Shown one piece after another: positions 1 through 8,233 of a stretch of 64,000 nucleotides of DNA. This DNA is from JACMJL01 sp963791805. Its GTDB lineage: Bacteria; Bacillota; Clostridia; Clostridiales; Clostridiaceae. The translations under genes were made by a program, and so were the position numbers. Numbering within the stretch: the first letter of the stretch is position 1; each line of letters begins with the position of its first letter. The stretch covers positions 434,001 through 498,000 of the forward strand of contig CAWBTU010000004.1 in assembly GCA_963791805.1 (NCBI GenBank). Direction: 5' to 3'. The notes under the pieces are model-generated. The model made no database searches, was not told the DNA's origin, and was given only the letters and a program-made list of their open reading frames with translations.

Positions 1-856
1 AAATGTCTTCCGCAAGTATTTCACATTTCCATTTACCGGAGGCTACCAATCTATCATAAATGCTTTTTCCCTTATACTTGTACCCTGAAATTAGTATATG
101 CGCTTTTGCATCTATTATTGTGTCTACATATCTATTCTGGTCTGCATCGTCCATATCTATCTCGTAGACCTTCCTTCCTTTACGTGGCTTCAACTCATAT
201 GGACTGTCCAAATACATAAATACGCGGTCATTTTTATACTTATTAATTAACATAATAGTATTTACACAATATGCTTCAACACCATCCATTCGCTCAATTA
301 CCTTATCCATTGTGTAATCCATCCATTTATAGTAGCTTACGTCCTCATTGCCACTATAATCAGGCTTTGCACTTTTTCCGACACCATTGAATGACTGTTT
401 AAATATTAGTAGAGCTGCTGCAGCAAGCTCAACTGCTTTTTCTTCAGGTACACACTTTTTCCACTCGTCCTGTTGACATTCAAATTCCGTTGCATCTGTT
501 TTATCTAACATTTTAAGCTCAAATACTTTTATCTTTTGTTCATAAGGCTCCCAAATTTTCTTAGCCTTTAAAAACCATTCTTTTGATAATTCTGTTTTTT
601 CTATTAATTTCAGCACTTTATAGGCTGTATTTGAATTGCTTAGCGTCTTATGTATTAAAAACAACCTTGGATTAAGGTCATTTATTATCCTTCTGTTAAA
701 GCAATCAATATTAAGTGTAACTACTCCTGAACCGCCAAACCCATCTATGAATGTACTACAACCACCAGCCCCATCCTCTATAAACTCATTTAATTCTTTC
801 ATAAGTTTACCCTTGCTTCCAAAGTATGCGAAATTAGTTATATATTCTTTACTCAT
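1..856 (-). CDS. D12-class adenine-specific DNA methyltransferase, C-terminus beyond window
   Basis: Transfers a methyl group from S-adenosylmethionine to N6 of adenine in DNA. The gene opens at an ATG (854-856) behind a GGAGG-type ribosome binding site and reads without interruption to the left edge, so the C-terminus is missing. The SAM-binding motif FGGSG is at residues 40-44. The catalytic DPPY motif appears as DSPY near residue 217, in the stretch FMYLDSPYELKP, as in many phage and plasmid Dam-like enzymes. The next genes upstream on the same strand are a hybrid gene and a DUF927 ATPase, so it was probably carried by a prophage or integrative element as a stand-alone methylase. The class is clear from the motifs; the target sequence cannot be read from the DNA. 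Confidence 0.85.
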   Translation of the reverse strand, partial: MSKEYITNFAYFGSKGKLMKELNEFIEDGAGGCSTFIDGFGGSGVVTLNIDCFNRRIINDLNPRLFLIHKTLSNSNTAYKVLKLIEKTELSKEWFLKAKKIWEPYEQKIKVFELKMLDKTDATEFECQQDEWKKCVPEEKAVELAAAALLIFKQSFNGVGKSAKPDYSGNEDVSYYKWMDYTMDKVIERMDGVEAYCVNTIMLINKYKNDRVFMYLDSPYELKPRKGRKVYEIDMDDADQNRYVDTIIDAKAHILISGYKYKGKSIYDRLVASGKWKCEILAEDI

Positions 857-870
857 GTTACTTTTCCTCC

Positions 871-1263
871 TTAATGTGTCTTCATTATTTTAGTCACTGT
901 TATTACTTTATTAACTGTCGTACCTTTGTCTTCCAAATTCCTTATTCTTACTGTATTATTCATATGTTCATATTTAAAATCACATATGCCATGTTTCATA
1001 AACAGTGCTCTTAACTCCTTAGATTTATATCCAAGGTCGTTTTCAATTACATTGAAGTATTCTACAGGTATGTGGTAAGCAGTTTCTGTCTTGTACCTAG
1101 CATCCAACTTCTCCTCTGCAAACTGGTATATTTCCTTATAGCAACTTTTAAAACCTTTTTTATTAACCATTACGATTAACTTATGTTTTAATTTATTTAA
1201 TTTTGATGCTAGTTTACGTTCTCCTCCAAAGTATGCGAAATTAGTTATATATTCTTTATTCAT
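871..1263 (-). CDS. Hybrid small protein: methylase N-terminus joined to DUF927-protein C-terminus
   Basis: No function is recognised for this 130-aa product. Residues 1-13 (MNKEYITNFAYFG) nearly copy the start of the adjacent methylase (MSKEYITNFAYFG), and similarity continues to about residue 23. From about residue 38 to the end it resembles the C-terminal 95 residues of the upstream DUF927 protein: both share FAEEKLD, RYKTETAYHIPV, YFNVIEN and LGYKSKELR, and both end with VITVTK. The hybrid lies between the two donor genes, as expected if a segment from the 3' end of one gene to the 5' end of the other was tandemly duplicated and the junction stayed in frame. It has its own Shine-Dalgarno (AAAGGAGA). 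Whether it is expressed is unknown. The C-terminal part is probably a small separate domain. Confidence 0.7.
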   Translation of the reverse strand: MNKEYITNFAYFGGERKLASKLNKLKHKLIVMVNKKGFKSCYKEIYQFAEEKLDARYKTETAYHIPVEYFNVIENDLGYKSKELRALFMKHGICDFKYEHMNNTVRIRNLEDKGTTVNKVITVTKIMKTH

Positions 1264-1337
1264 GTTATCTCTCCTTTAAATTAAATTTATTGAATCAGCA
1301 GTGAAAGGAATATGTATTCCTTTCACTCAAATTTTGC

Positions 1338-2954
1338 TTATATCATTTTTGTTACTGTTATTACTTTTTTACCCTCTTTAGTTCCTCCACCTATAGGTGC
1401 TATTTTTACTGTATTATCTAATCCTGTCTTACCATCAGGTGTATTAAATGTACAAACTGCATTCTCCATAAACGATATTCTTAACTCTTTAGATTTATAT
1501 CCAAGATTGTTTTCAATTACATTGAAGTAATCCACTGGTATATGGTAAGCAGTTTCTGTCTTGTACCTAGAATCCAACTTTTCCTCTGCAAACTGACACA
1601 CTTCTTTATAAGAACTTTCGAAATTCTTTTCCTCAACAACTACTTCTTTTATTTTAATCTTTGCATGTAAAATTAGTGTTTGTACATATTCTGTTAAATC
1701 ATTTATGTTAAAATCTAAACCAATATATTCTTTACCTAGCTTAGCTGCTAACAACACAACAGCTAACTTTTCTGCAAGTCCTTTGGAAATACCATCGTTA
1801 CCCACATTATTTTGAAGTCTGATTTGTTCTTCTTTTAAGTAGTTAATAAGTTTTTCAAAGTTATTTTCAGTTAATCCATTTTCAAATAGTTTATTTACAA
1901 AGTCCATTCCTACACATCCATAATTTTCTTTACTTGTTTCCTCTACTTTCTTAGCTTCTACTTCGTCTTTTATCAAATCACCTTGTACAGCATTAACTTC
2001 AACTAATCTTCTAAGTATTCCACCTTTTTCTTTATCTGTCTTTTCATACATAGAATTCTCAGAACTACTTAATATTGAAGTGTGCCAAGTTTCAATGTCA
2101 TCGACTTTGAACACCTTGTTTAACCTACCTTTACTTTTACCATCTTCAATGTTATAAACAACATTTGTAAAATCCTTTGTATTGCCTTGAGATGTATCAT
2201 CAATAAGGCAAGGAACACCCTCTAATCCATTTAACCGTGCACATAAAGCGTTCTCGGTGTTATACCAACTAGTACAAATATTGGGGTCATCTGATTTGCT
2301 CCATAAACTCATGCATAGTCTCATTATAGTTGTCTTTCCTTGTGAAGTATTCCCACATATATTTACCATCAAACTATTTAAACTTAAAGCTCCAAATATA
2401 GGTGCTGCTAATGAAGTTGCTAGAATAAATTGAGTGGTAACACTATGCTGCATTACCTCATTAGAAATCTTTATTGTCTTCTTCATATCTCCACTTTTTT
2501 GAAGATGATGTATATTATCATCAAGTATGATATCATCCATACCTGCAATAGAAGCTCCATCAAATCTAACTTTTCCAGTTGCTCCATCTTTACTCCATCC
2601 ATACCCTTTATCGTAATACATCCTAACTGGAAGCTCACTAATATTATTTCTCAAGTATTTTTTCAAATCTTTAATACAAGTTGTGTCTTCTTCTTCATTA
2701 ATTTGTACATTGACTTTTAGCTTTGTACTGTACTTTTCAAAACCTTCAAGACTAAACCCATTAATAATTATGTCTTCAGACTGTGTTACTTCACCTTTTT
2801 TATCTTTAAATTGAATAGCACACTTATTTGTTTCTTTTAAGGTATTAAGATTTTTAGTAATGAACATTAACATTTTAATATCTAATTTTTTTGCTGCCTC
2901 AGATGGTATTTCTATTGCATTGCTGCTTACATTTGCTTTTTTAATAATTTTCAT
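1338..2954 (-). CDS. DUF927-family ATPase of a mobile element
   Basis: A P-loop protein of the DUF927 family, found on phages, plasmids and integrative elements and thought to act as a primase/helicase-like replication factor. The P-loop GNTSQGKTT is at about residues 200-208 and a Walker B-like segment, LIDDTSQGN, near 250, followed by ILSSSENSM, typical of the family. The C-terminal 95 residues are a separable piece that recurs in the downstream hybrid gene. An in-frame ATG lies 7 codons upstream (2975), but the ATG at 2954 has AAGGAAGG about 6 nt before it, so I chose it, giving 538 aa. The exact biochemical role is not established; assignment rests on the P-loop context and the neighbouring methylase. 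Confidence 0.75.
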   Translation of the reverse strand: MKIIKKANVSSNAIEIPSEAAKKLDIKMLMFITKNLNTLKETNKCAIQFKDKKGEVTQSEDIIINGFSLEGFEKYSTKLKVNVQINEEEDTTCIKDLKKYLRNNISELPVRMYYDKGYGWSKDGATGKVRFDGASIAGMDDIILDDNIHHLQKSGDMKKTIKISNEVMQHSVTTQFILATSLAAPIFGALSLNSLMVNICGNTSQGKTTIMRLCMSLWSKSDDPNICTSWYNTENALCARLNGLEGVPCLIDDTSQGNTKDFTNVVYNIEDGKSKGRLNKVFKVDDIETWHTSILSSSENSMYEKTDKEKGGILRRLVEVNAVQGDLIKDEVEAKKVEETSKENYGCVGMDFVNKLFENGLTENNFEKLINYLKEEQIRLQNNVGNDGISKGLAEKLAVVLLAAKLGKEYIGLDFNINDLTEYVQTLILHAKIKIKEVVVEEKNFESSYKEVCQFAEEKLDSRYKTETAYHIPVDYFNVIENNLGYKSKELRISFMENAVCTFNTPDGKTGLDNTVKIAPIGGGTKEGKKVITVTKMI

Positions 2955-3210
2955 AATATAGACCTTCCTTTTCATAAGTTGGATCTATAAGGGCCCTCAT
3001 AGTCATTTGTTTTTTATATTTAAGGACTAAGCTCTTGTCCTTATGTGTTAATTATATTGTTTATACTTTTATATGATTTTGATTTAAAGTCTAAAAATTT
3101 CATGTATGTATATAGTAAAAACTTATATGCATATACATATTAATTGAAATTTCTCTGGGATTTTTCTTTTTTAATAATTATTTATGCTTACTTTATAAAC
3201 TGCTTAAATT

Positions 3211-3546
3211 CTAATCTTCATCTGCATATCTATCTCTGAAACAATTAACGAAACAAATATTACGCTCAAATTCACCACATCTAGTGCAATCGCACCCACG
3301 ATGAACTCTATTAACTGTTTTCATAATTTTTTCAATATTAGAAATACAAGCCTCTAACATTACACTTTTATCTTCGCATTCATATGCTTGAATTATTTCA
3401 TCTCTGACTTTATCAAATTTGATGATTCCGTTATTTGACATCAAATCATCTATCATGCATAAAATGTCATTTGGCATTGTTGCTAAGTTACCTCCTACTA
3501 CTTTACTGATGTAATTCTCATTGTTTAAGTACCTTCTTTTTTTCAT
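3211..3546 (-). CDS. Small Cys-rich hypothetical protein of the mobile region
   Basis: Not recognised. The product is about 111 aa. The start at 3546 (ATG) is preceded by GAGGAG; a TTG three codons upstream would sit directly on that site and is less likely. The N-terminus is basic (MKKRRYLNNENY), the middle is predicted helical, and the last 30 residues hold five cysteines in CDCTRC-x7-C-x3-C, a possible metal-binding cluster. It follows a minus-strand hairpin with a T run (3681-3710) and precedes the DUF927 gene by about 250 nt. By position it belongs with the phage- or element-like genes to its left. Possible roles include a small regulator or a host-takeover protein, but nothing in the sequence decides this. 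Confidence 0.55.
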   Translation of the reverse strand: MKKRRYLNNENYISKVVGGNLATMPNDILCMIDDLMSNNGIIKFDKVRDEIIQAYECEDKSVMLEACISNIEKIMKTVNRVHRGCDCTRCGEFERNICFVNCFRDRYADED

Positions 3547-3680
3547 TTTAATCAATCTCCTCTTAATTTATTTATTTTTTATATTTGGACTATCTCATGT
3601 CCATGTACTTATAATGCCATGCCTAATAAAAGTACTTTTTTTATTATTTTTTAGTGCACCACAGCTATTCAAAAATGTAT

Positions 3681-3710
3681 AAAAAAAAGCTGATATGTAT
3701 GCATATCAGC
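3681..3710 (-). terminator. Hairpin with T run, minus strand
   Basis: A 9-bp perfect stem (GCTGATATG with CATATCAGC, loop TATG) is followed on the minus strand by eight T residues. It would end read-through from the 3935-4681 gene before the next minus-strand gene begins. Confidence 0.6.
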
Positions 3711-3880
3711 CTTGGGAAATATCTTTTTAAATATTTATTTATGTTTTCTTTTTCTATCTTTGTTAGCCATGAAATTAACTATGTTAATTGCCATTCTTAC
3801 ATATATAATAATATAATCCTGAAAATATAGGTAACTGGTAACAAGTAACCACTTCATCAGAATCCTAATATATTCTTCAT

Positions 3881-3918
3881 AAAAAAGAGCAAGTCCACTT
3901 TATTCTGAACATGCTCTT
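3881..3918 (-). terminator. Terminator after the 3935-4681 gene
   Basis: On the minus strand AAGAGCA and TGCTCTT enclose a 20-nt loop and run into six T residues, 17 nt after the stop codon of the preceding gene. Confidence 0.65.
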
Positions 3919-3934
3919 TCAATATTACTTAATT

Positions 3935-4681
3935 CTATTTAATTATAAATTCTTTATCTAAATCTCTAGATGTGAATACTATCCCCAAATCATAGATGTT
4001 TCTAATTATTGTCTGTACCAATCCTTTTCTAATCTCAGTATATCTAGGACTGTATGTAATCCCTTGTTTTGTAGGTGTTTCTAAAACTCTAATATAAGGT
4101 TCCCATTTTTTATGTTTATAAATATTTGCCTTATCTATTAACTCTATCTCATCAGCCATATTTATTAAGATTACCACTAACAGCCCTCTTAAACTATATA
4201 ATGGCTCTATAATTTTTATAGCTTCTTCGATTTCTACTTCTGTTAATTCTATTTTTGATACTTTATCACAAATAGCCTCAGAGTCTATATGTAAAGGATT
4301 CATTAACTCATCTGCATAAAGCTTGCCATATGGATAATTAACTCCTGCTACTTTGTCAAAATATGGGTTGTCGTTTGCGAGGTCAACTGTATCTATTGAT
4401 TCATTATCAAGACTCAAATCTTCATTATTACATCTTATGCCTAGCTTTATTTGTGCATCTCCAGACCAGTACTTTTCAGGTAAACCTGTAATATTTTCAA
4501 GTAGTTCAAATGCAATTTTCTGTGCTATTGCATCAAATGTATCTAGATTTCCAGTTTTAGCATGTTTAAATAAAATGTCTAAAAATTCATGCTCATCACA
4601 TAAGGTTTTGTATACACCAGTTATTCGAAGTATTTGTTCAAGTATCATATAATTTACTTTAATGTTTGTAATATTATTCAT
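3935..4681 (-). CDS. Hypothetical protein, 248 aa
   Basis: Not recognised. A well-formed gene: ATG at 4681 with TAGGAGG about 8 nt upstream, uninterrupted for 248 codons, and a terminator just after the stop. The product is acidic, soluble, without a signal peptide or clear membrane segments (one hydrophobic stretch, LLVVILINMA, is near residue 167), and predicted mostly helical. The N-terminal half is acidic and includes a Tyr/Pro-rich stretch (NPYFDKVAGVNYPYGK). It lies at the right end of the minus-strand mobile block, just inside a string of gene fragments, and may be the last gene of that element. No motif supports a function. Confidence 0.6.
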   Translation of the reverse strand: MNNITNIKVNYMILEQILRITGVYKTLCDEHEFLDILFKHAKTGNLDTFDAIAQKIAFELLENITGLPEKYWSGDAQIKLGIRCNNEDLSLDNESIDTVDLANDNPYFDKVAGVNYPYGKLYADELMNPLHIDSEAICDKVSKIELTEVEIEEAIKIIEPLYSLRGLLVVILINMADEIELIDKANIYKHKKWEPYIRVLETPTKQGITYSPRYTEIRKGLVQTIIRNIYDLGIVFTSRDLDKEFIIK

Positions 4682-4796
4682 ATGTTAGCCTCCTATTGAA
4701 AATGATGACATAATTATACCACAAACAAATTTGCACTTTGACTACATTTTCCAAGTTATATTATCAAATAATACCATTTTCAGTAGTTTTACAAAA

Positions 4797-4825
4797 TAAA
4801 AAACATCTTACAATAATATAAGATG
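4797..4825 (-). terminator. Terminator after the truncated YyaL gene
   Basis: CATCTTA pairs with TAAGATG across an 8-nt loop, followed on the minus strand by a T-rich run. It overlaps the end of the broken gene at 4828-5055, so an old terminator appears to have survived when the coding part was lost. Confidence 0.55.
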
Positions 4826-4827
4826 CT

Positions 4828-5055
4828 CTAAAAGCATTGGTATGTAATGATTCCTTCGTGGTTATAGTAACCGGATTGCCACCAATGACAGCACGAGTAT
4901 CCTATGGATAAAAATATTGGTTTATTCTCTTCTTCAGCTCTAAAAAAGGCTTCTTTGGACCAAGGATACCAATCTACTGGGTTATTTGCATGTTGCAGTA
5001 AATAAGGACTCTTCTCATTTATTAATCTATTTGAAGTTATATTCATATTTAGCAC
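4828..5055 (-). pseudogene. Truncated N-terminus of a YyaL/DUF255 thioredoxin-domain protein
   Basis: The first 59 residues match the start of the YyaL / spermatogenesis-associated protein 20 family: NRLINEKSPYLLQHANNPVD, then WYPWSKEAF, then NKPIFLSIGYS and a CHW motif. Family members are usually about 600-700 aa with a thioredoxin-like domain followed by an alpha/alpha toroid. Here the similarity stops right after CCHWW, and 16 unrelated residues follow to a stop. The rest of the gene is absent; a hypothetical gene follows instead. This is the stump of a deletion, possibly caused when the mobile block to the left arrived. A preserved terminator sits at its end. A functional product is very unlikely. 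Confidence 0.8.
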
Positions 5056-5076
5056 TCCTTTCTCTATATTATAACC

Positions 5077-5104
5077 GAAAAAACTATCGAGTATTAATCG
5101 ATAG
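5077..5104 (-). terminator. Terminator below the antitoxin-like gene
   Basis: CTATCGA and TCGATAG pair across a 7-nt loop, then six T residues follow on the minus strand. It closes the short unit 5172-5369, leaving only about 60 nt between that stop codon and the hairpin. Confidence 0.65.
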
Positions 5105-5171
5105 CTTTCATTTTAGTTATTTTCATTATAATTAGTTACTAATCTATTTAATTCAAATCATATCTCCTTGT

Positions 5172-5369
5172 TTATACATCATTCCACACCTTGTCATCTA
5201 TATCATTATCCCAAAAACTCATACTAGTTCCACTAGCTTTTTCCAATTCATTGAATAATTCTCTTTCTCGCTTTAATTTTAAATATGCTATAAAATCTAT
5301 AATTTCAGGCACTTCTGTGAGTGGAATCTCTTCGATAAGATTAACTAAAATTTGTTTTGCTGCATTCAT
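5172..5369 (-). CDS. Orphan antitoxin-like protein (DUF2281 type)
   Basis: A 65-aa protein with the look of small clostridial antitoxins of the DUF2281 type: a helical N-terminus (LIEEIPLTEVPEIIDFIAYL), a charged KLKRERE segment, and an acidic tail ending FWDNDIDDKVWNDV. In related loci this gene is followed within a few bases by a PemK/MazF- or RelE-type toxin. Here no toxin follows. The sequence after the stop keeps a good Shine-Dalgarno (ACAAGGAGAT) before an ATG, but that frame stops after two codons. The likely reading is that the toxin partner was deleted and its ribosome binding site left behind. The family call is from pattern memory, so moderately sure. Confidence 0.6.
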   Translation of the reverse strand: MNAAKQILVNLIEEIPLTEVPEIIDFIAYLKLKRERELFNELEKASGTSMSFWDNDIDDKVWNDV

Positions 5370-5496
5370 AAAAACACCGCCTCAAAAGCTTTTTCTTTAT
5401 ATTATACCCTATTATATAGTGTCTTTACACATAAAAATTATATCAAATAAATATTTATATACTCAAATATTTATATTACTTGCTAATAACTTTTTA

Positions 5497-5601
5497 TTAA
5501 TCTTGCAATAGGTCTTGAAGAAACTGAAGTTTTGAAAAAATCATTTCACCGTCAGTTGGAGTACATCTCCATAAACATAAATATCTCTCCTTTTGATTAT
5601 A
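5497..5601 (-). pseudogene. Possible short gene remnant
   Basis: An open frame of about 34 codons without a good start ends at 5497 and includes LWRCTPTDGEMIFSKLQFLQ, which looks like protein rather than random AT-rich translation. A Shine-Dalgarno and ATG (GGAGAG, then ATGTTTATG) lie inside it in another frame and would join it with a one-base shift. I do not recognise the family. It may be the tail of a lost gene. Confidence 0.2.
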
Positions 5602-5698
5602 TTTTTACATACTTATTATTTATTTAAAGAGTATAAATAATACCAAGAATTTTATGTGGAGTGCAAATATAGTCTAATATTGTAAAATTGTCGTAACA

Positions 5699-5726
5699 TT
5701 GACATAAAAAGAAATTTGTGTAATAG
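5699..5726 (+). promoter_or_regulatory. Promoter of the LRR gene
   Basis: TTGACA (5699-5704) and TAATAG (5721-5726) with a 16-nt spacer form a good sigma-A type promoter 35 nt before the start codon at 5761. Confidence 0.5.
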
Positions 5727-5760
5727 TATTGCTATAAGATTAACAAAGGAGATGTCATAT

Positions 5761-7049
5761 ATGAAGTTGAGAAAAATGATTGCAGTAATCTTAACAGGGG
5801 TGTTTTTATTATGTAATAGTAACATGATAGCATACGCTCATGAGTGTAAGACTGCAGAACAGGAACCGGCAAAAAAACTACTGTTAACACAAATAAGCTT
5901 TTGGGAGATGAAAAAGAAAACAACCGTAATACCATTGTAAAATTTGACGATAAGTATATTGAAGATATAATAAGAGGGATAATTCAAAAACCCACAGGTG
6001 ATATATATGAGAATGAACTTACTAATATAACTTACTTAGTTATTGGCGGAAGTCATCAAAAGATATCTTCTCTAGGAGGATTAAGCCATCTGTCCAATCT
6101 TCACGAACTAATAATTTACCGCTGTTGTGTAAAAGACTATTCAGAACTTCAATATATGAAGAAGTTGGAAACATTAAACTTAGCAGAAGTTGGACTTACT
6201 GATATCAGTAATATTAATTGGCCTGCAGGTTTAAAAATTCTTAACTTAAGAATCAACAATATTGGTAATATTAGTTCTTTAAGTAATCTCCATAAATTAG
6301 TAGGACTTGATATTAGCAATAATCATATAACAGATATTTCACCAATTGGAAAAATATTAGGCCTAAGAGATTTAAAATTTGACAATAACAAAATTATTGA
6401 TATAAATTCATTATCAAAGTTGAAAATGATCGAAAAGCTTGATATATCCGGTAACGGAATAACAGATATATCTGTATTAAGGGAACTTATAAATTTAAAG
6501 TCATTGTCGATGAGGTTTAATAAAATTGAAGATATATCTTCATTAAGCAAGCTTATAAATATGAAAAACCTTACAATGACATGCAATACTATTAGTAATA
6601 TAGAACCATTATCAAATTTAAAAAACTTAAGTGCTATTGATGTGCAAAGGAATAATATAAGTGATATAACACCATTAAGCAAATTGGTAAATTTACAGCA
6701 AATTAATTTAGGACAAAATCAAATAGTTGATATTAAACCTTTGGAAAATTTAACAAATCTGCAAAAGTTGGCATTAAACAGAAACAAAATAAAAGATATT
6801 GAACCGCTAAAGAACCTTACAAATTTAGAAGATATTGATATTTCCAGCAATTTAATCGAAGACATTACTCCTCTTGGACATCTTTCAAAAATTGAAACGA
6901 TGTATTTAACCAATAACCATATTTCGGTTGTAACACCTTTAAATTCTCTAATAAATATGAAAGACTTGTATATAACAGGTGGAAACAGTATAAATGATCA
7001 ATCTATTAACGAATTGAAAAAAGCATTGCCACAATGTCAGATATATTAG
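5761..7049 (+). pseudogene. Secreted internalin-type leucine-rich-repeat protein, frameshifted in an A run
   Basis: The start at 5761 follows AAAGGAG. Residues 1-26 form a signal peptide (MKLRKMIAVILTGVF...AYA). The zero frame ends at 5940, but the -1 frame from the A run at 5871-5877 carries on for 390 codons without a stop. Restoring one A, or slipping -1 at GCA-AAA-AAA (slippery heptamer A AAA AAA), joins them into a 429-aa protein. The main part has about a dozen 22-residue repeats of the type LTNLQKLALNRNKIKDIEPL, with regular I/L and N spacing as in bacterial internalin-like surface proteins that bind other proteins. No LPXTG or other wall anchor is seen, so the product would be secreted or loosely attached. 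The break may be an inactivating mutation, a phase-variable tract, programmed slippage or a sequencing error. Confidence 0.75.
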
Positions 7050-7093
7050 TCATAATTGATTAAAAAGCAGGGCTACTCTTAAAACCCAATAAT

Positions 7094-7124
7094 AAAAGCT
7101 ATCAAATGCAATTTGATAGCTTTT
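7094..7124 (+). terminator. Terminator after the LRR gene
   Basis: A 14-bp perfect stem (AAAAGCTATCAAAT, loop GCA, ATTTGATAGCTTTT) with a T-rich run downstream. It lies between convergent genes and, with its A-rich left side, can serve both strands. Confidence 0.8.
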
Positions 7125-7164
7125 AGCTTTCTCTTTTTTAAATTCGAAATCAATTTTTTCAGAT

Positions 7165-8082
7165 TTATAAAAGAGGAGTATTGGGCTGAGATAAAGCCCA
7201 TTTTGCGATTTCATCCTTACGCATAAATGTCACACCAGGATGTTTTAGTGCATAGGCAATAAACTCACTATAAGCTTTTACACGGGCAGGGGTTCCTCCA
7301 ATACGATCATGTGCTGAAATTGACATCATTCTTCTACGGGTACCTGACTCAGCGTAGAGTACATCGAATTCATCTTTCAGCTCTTGTGCAAATGAAGAGG
7401 CTGTAAATGCTGGATTATCAAAACGTATAATATCGTTATTACGTTGGGTATAAGGTACTACTGCAAATGGTTTGCCGTTAACATTCATGATTGAGGGCTC
7501 ATCACGACTTAGATCATCAATATGATAAATGCATCCTAATCTTTGAAGTATGGACAATGTATTAGGTGTTTGTCTCATCCAGAAAGCGTTAAATCCAACA
7601 GGTCTAGTTCCAGTTACTCTTTCAATAATTGAAATATTTTTAGAGTAAGACTCCCATTCCTCCTGGGCACTCATAGAATATTCTGGTGTCCAAGTATTAC
7701 CATGAGCCGCTGCTTCATGACCTCTTTGGACGATTTCTTTTGCCAATGCGGGGTGTGCTTCTACAGCTTTACCAATCATATGTGAAGTGACTTTTATATT
7801 ATAGCGATCCCATAGGTCAAGTAGCCTTGGAATTCCCTCTTTGTAGCCATATGAATACCAAGTAGGCGTAATTGCATCTTTATATTTTGAACTAATAGGA
7901 GGGAACGGTCCCTCTGCCTGAGCACTCTGACCGCCTGCTTCAAATTGCATTGCTATTGAAATAACAAGACGAGATCCATTGGGCCAGAATATTCCTGGAC
8001 TCGGCTTCCTCATATACCGATATTGCCCATAATAATTAGGTCTCATTTCAGATTGTACCAAGTGTTTCCTATCTCCAAACAA
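7165..8082 (-). CDS. Polysaccharide deacetylase-fold protein, PuuE/allantoinase-like
   Basis: A NodB-fold metal-dependent hydrolase of 305 aa acting on C-N bonds, in the branch that includes PuuE (cofactor-independent allantoinase) and the Helicobacter peptidoglycan deacetylase-like proteins. Visible signatures are FWPNGSRLVISIAMQFE near residue 31, YGYKEGIPRLLDLWDRYNI, and the metal-site segment RGHEAAAHGNTW, where the second His of the classical HxxxH is replaced as in PuuE. The end reads VTFMRKDEIAKWAL, a usual family ending. No signal peptide is visible, which suggests a cytoplasmic small-molecule substrate rather than cell wall. The gene stands alone and has a somewhat higher GC content than its surroundings, so it may have been transferred from a more GC-rich donor. 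Substrate unknown. Confidence 0.75.
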   Translation of the reverse strand: MFGDRKHLVQSEMRPNYYGQYRYMRKPSPGIFWPNGSRLVISIAMQFEAGGQSAQAEGPFPPISSKYKDAITPTWYSYGYKEGIPRLLDLWDRYNIKVTSHMIGKAVEAHPALAKEIVQRGHEAAAHGNTWTPEYSMSAQEEWESYSKNISIIERVTGTRPVGFNAFWMRQTPNTLSILQRLGCIYHIDDLSRDEPSIMNVNGKPFAVVPYTQRNNDIIRFDNPAFTASSFAQELKDEFDVLYAESGTRRRMMSISAHDRIGGTPARVKAYSEFIAYALKHPGVTFMRKDEIAKWALSQPNTPLL

Positions 8083-8233
8083 CTTTACTCACCTCTAATA
8101 CTTTTTGAAATTGTTATTTACTAGCTATATTATGAGTATATGGCACTAAAAGTTCCCATGCTTAACAATGTACTCTTTATCCTTTAAATCACGAACATAC
8201 AAAATAATAAACTTAATTCCTTACAAGACTTGA

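Larger units (their letters stand above)
3547..3934. other. Gene-free gap with two minus-strand hairpins
   Basis: This 388-nt stretch holds the hairpins at 3681-3710 and 3881-3918. Between them the minus strand has only a 19-codon ORF (MAINIVNFMANKDRKRKHK) without a good ribosome binding site, which I do not call. A short motif, GGTAACTGGTAACAAGTAACC-like, at 3830-3850 has no clear partner. Confidence 0.4.
5370..5760. other. Gap between antitoxin-like gene and LRR gene
   Basis: This 391-nt gap holds the weak remnant at 5497-5601 on the minus strand and the promoter of the leucine-rich-repeat gene at 5699-5726. The rest is AT-rich, and I see nothing else in it. Confidence 0.4.

Noticed and set aside
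3830..3850. Repeated GGTAAC motif as an attachment site
   Set aside because: No second copy at the other end of the element-like block is visible, and no integrase is in the window.
6323..6913. Long open frames antisense to the LRR gene
   Set aside because: They are by-products of the repetitive LRR coding sequence and have no ribosome binding sites.
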